Shown: positions 20,655 to 21,588 of the stretch, in pieces
How positions within the stretch are numbered: the stretch's first letter is position 1
Layout of the letters: the number at the start of each line of letters is the position of its first letter
DNA from: a virus
Reading direction: 5' to 3' (one strand)
Virus record (IMG/VR): IMGVR_UViG_3300008952_000342
Span: 1 to 21,588 of that record
DNA: 21,588 nt
Made by a program: the position numbers and the translations under genes
Notes under the pieces: generated by a model
What the model was told of the DNA's origin: nothing
What the model saw: the letters and a program-made list of their open reading frames with translations, nothing else
Databases searched by the model: none

Positions 20655-21588
20655 TATCTTCTTCCATCCGGTTGTATGTCTAATCTGAAAGTCCCAAGCT
20701 TCCAGTGTTGGGTAATACTAGTGTTATCTACTTTTAAAGCTATGGCACGTGCACGCGCTCTTGTATCTATTTTTGTTGTATCCGAGTCTACCTCAAAAGG
20801 TCCTAAAGAGGAACTCGCTTCTGTGTCTGTCGGATAGTTTTTCAGATTTAATGTAACTCTTGCAGCTCCTGTTTGACTCAAGAAATCAGGAATCACTCTT
20901 CTAATCTTCATCATGTATTCGCCATCACCAGCTAATCCTCTTTGGTCTAAATCAAAATCACCAGACTGAATGCTTGCTGCAATCGCTGTCGTTGCTCCTG
21001 CTTTAATTTGATTAGATCCAGTTTCGTGTTCATAATATGTTGTTACACCTTCCGTGTTACCCACGGTTGCATCACTCGTTGCTGATGAATCGTATTCAGT
21101 TCCGTGCGGCTTGCCAAAAATTGCAGAATCTGCCCACGAAGATCTTGCTAAAGAACTTGTTGTCCATATCGGTCTTTCTGTTGTTGAATCCATATAATTA
21201 TAAGTCACTGATCGATTGTTAGATGCTGCACCACTACCAGGATAGAACCATGTCACTTCACCAAATAGGTTATTTAATCCTGCATAGATGTGGTTTTTAG
21301 GAACGGTATTAATGTCATCGTAAACATAATCTTCAACGAGACACGCTAAAGATTCCAACTTACCAGTATATCTAAAGAAACCATTTTCAGACATCCAATA
21401 AGCATTACCATCGACTTCGACGGCTGCATTCTTTCCAATCAATCCACAGTTCGTTCCAACTTGTTGAAATGAAAATACGAAAGGTGCTCCTACGAATCTC
21501 ATAACGAATAAAGACGTATCCGTCCAAATGTAAATCGCATCACGACCTCTGATCGCTGCCACGATCCGTGTTCCGTCGGCCAGTCTTT
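20654..21588 (-). CDS. Beta-rich tail (nozzle-like) protein, 5' part beyond the window
   Basis: The frame is open to the right edge: before the apparent GTG at 21560-21562 the reading continues in frame as RLADGTRI, so the true start lies outside. At least 311 residues are visible. The sequence VAAIRGRDAIYIWTDTSLFV, then FVGAPFVFSFQQVGTNCGLI and NAYWMSENGFFRYTG, is a repeated beta-strand pattern of propeller type. I recall it as a conserved late protein of marine short-tailed phages, where a tail-tube or nozzle role is likely by analogy with T7 gp12. The C-terminus (SITQHWKLGTFRLDIQPDGR) resembles the closing strand of such proteins. It ends with TAATG coupling to the 54-residue gene. Confidence 0.72.
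   Translation of the reverse strand, partial: RLADGTRIVAAIRGRDAIYIWTDTSLFVMRFVGAPFVFSFQQVGTNCGLIGKNAAVEVDGNAYWMSENGFFRYTGKLESLACLVEDYVYDDINTVPKNHIYAGLNNLFGEVTWFYPGSGAASNNRSVTYNYMDSTTERPIWTTSSLARSSWADSAIFGKPHGTEYDSSATSDATVGNTEGVTTYYEHETGSNQIKAGATTAIAASIQSGDFDLDQRGLAGDGEYMMKIRRVIPDFLSQTGAARVTLNLKNYPTDTEASSSLGPFEVDSDTTKIDTRARARAIALKVDNTSITQHWKLGTFRLDIQPDGRR

Noticed and set aside
21560-21562. GTG as the start of the right-edge gene
   Set aside because: The frame stays open upstream to the edge and the residues before it (GTRI) continue the protein naturally, so the gene is truncated by the window.

Overview
This window looks like an internal stretch of a tailed double-stranded DNA phage genome, probably from AT-rich marine surface water. 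The case rests on four things: compact, mostly one-directional genes with 1-8 base overlaps; a phage replication module (family A DNA polymerase, archaeo-eukaryotic primase, UvrD-like helicase, DUF3310 protein); a long run of low-similarity virion-type proteins; and several hypothetical proteins of a kind I recall from marine metagenomic phages, pelagiphage-like ones in particular. The host is probably a marine alphaproteobacterium such as SAR11. That is inference from base composition and protein style, because no host-derived gene is present. Both ends cut through genes.

Layout, left to right. Positions 1-8215 form the replication and early arm, all on the minus strand and read from right to left: two conserved hypothetical genes (7823-8215, 7270-7830), a probable single-strand DNA-binding protein, the primase, a GIY-YIG nuclease, the UvrD-like helicase, a 27-codon hydrophobic ORF, DUF3310, DNA polymerase, a 34-residue membrane peptide, and a conserved hypothetical protein cut by the left edge. 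Most are joined by TAATG or ATGA stop/start overlaps.

Positions 8216-10953 form an accessory and regulatory island where strands alternate: a SNF2-type helicase (+), a small heat-shock protein (-), a lone ImmA/IrrE-type metallopeptidase (+) and a 31-residue membrane peptide (-). The SNF2 gene and the replication arm start from a 36-bp imperfect palindrome. It carries two face-to-face TTGACA / TATAT-type promoters, each with its -35 next to or within the -10 of the other. A 19-bp exact direct repeat flanks the metallopeptidase gene.

Positions 10940-21588 form the late arm, all on the minus strand and read from the right edge leftwards: a beta-rich tail or nozzle-like protein (cut by the edge), a 54-residue helical protein, a beta-rich 113-residue protein, a 571-residue protein with repeated KGGRV motifs, three probable ejection or internal virion proteins, an 858-residue protein ending in a Gly/Pro-rich linker and a Hint (Hedgehog/intein) domain, and a GNAT-like acetyltransferase. 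Portal, capsid and terminase genes must lie outside the window.

How it fits together: the left arm copies the genome, the right arm builds the tail and injection apparatus, and the island between them holds the divergent promoters and host-interaction genes. DNA polymerase has Leu at the position equivalent to E. coli Pol I Phe762, a residue linked in the literature to slower-replicating or temperate phages. With the ImmA-like protease this hints at a non-strictly-lytic lifestyle, but no integrase or repressor is visible. I see no tRNA, rRNA, CRISPR array or insertion sequence.
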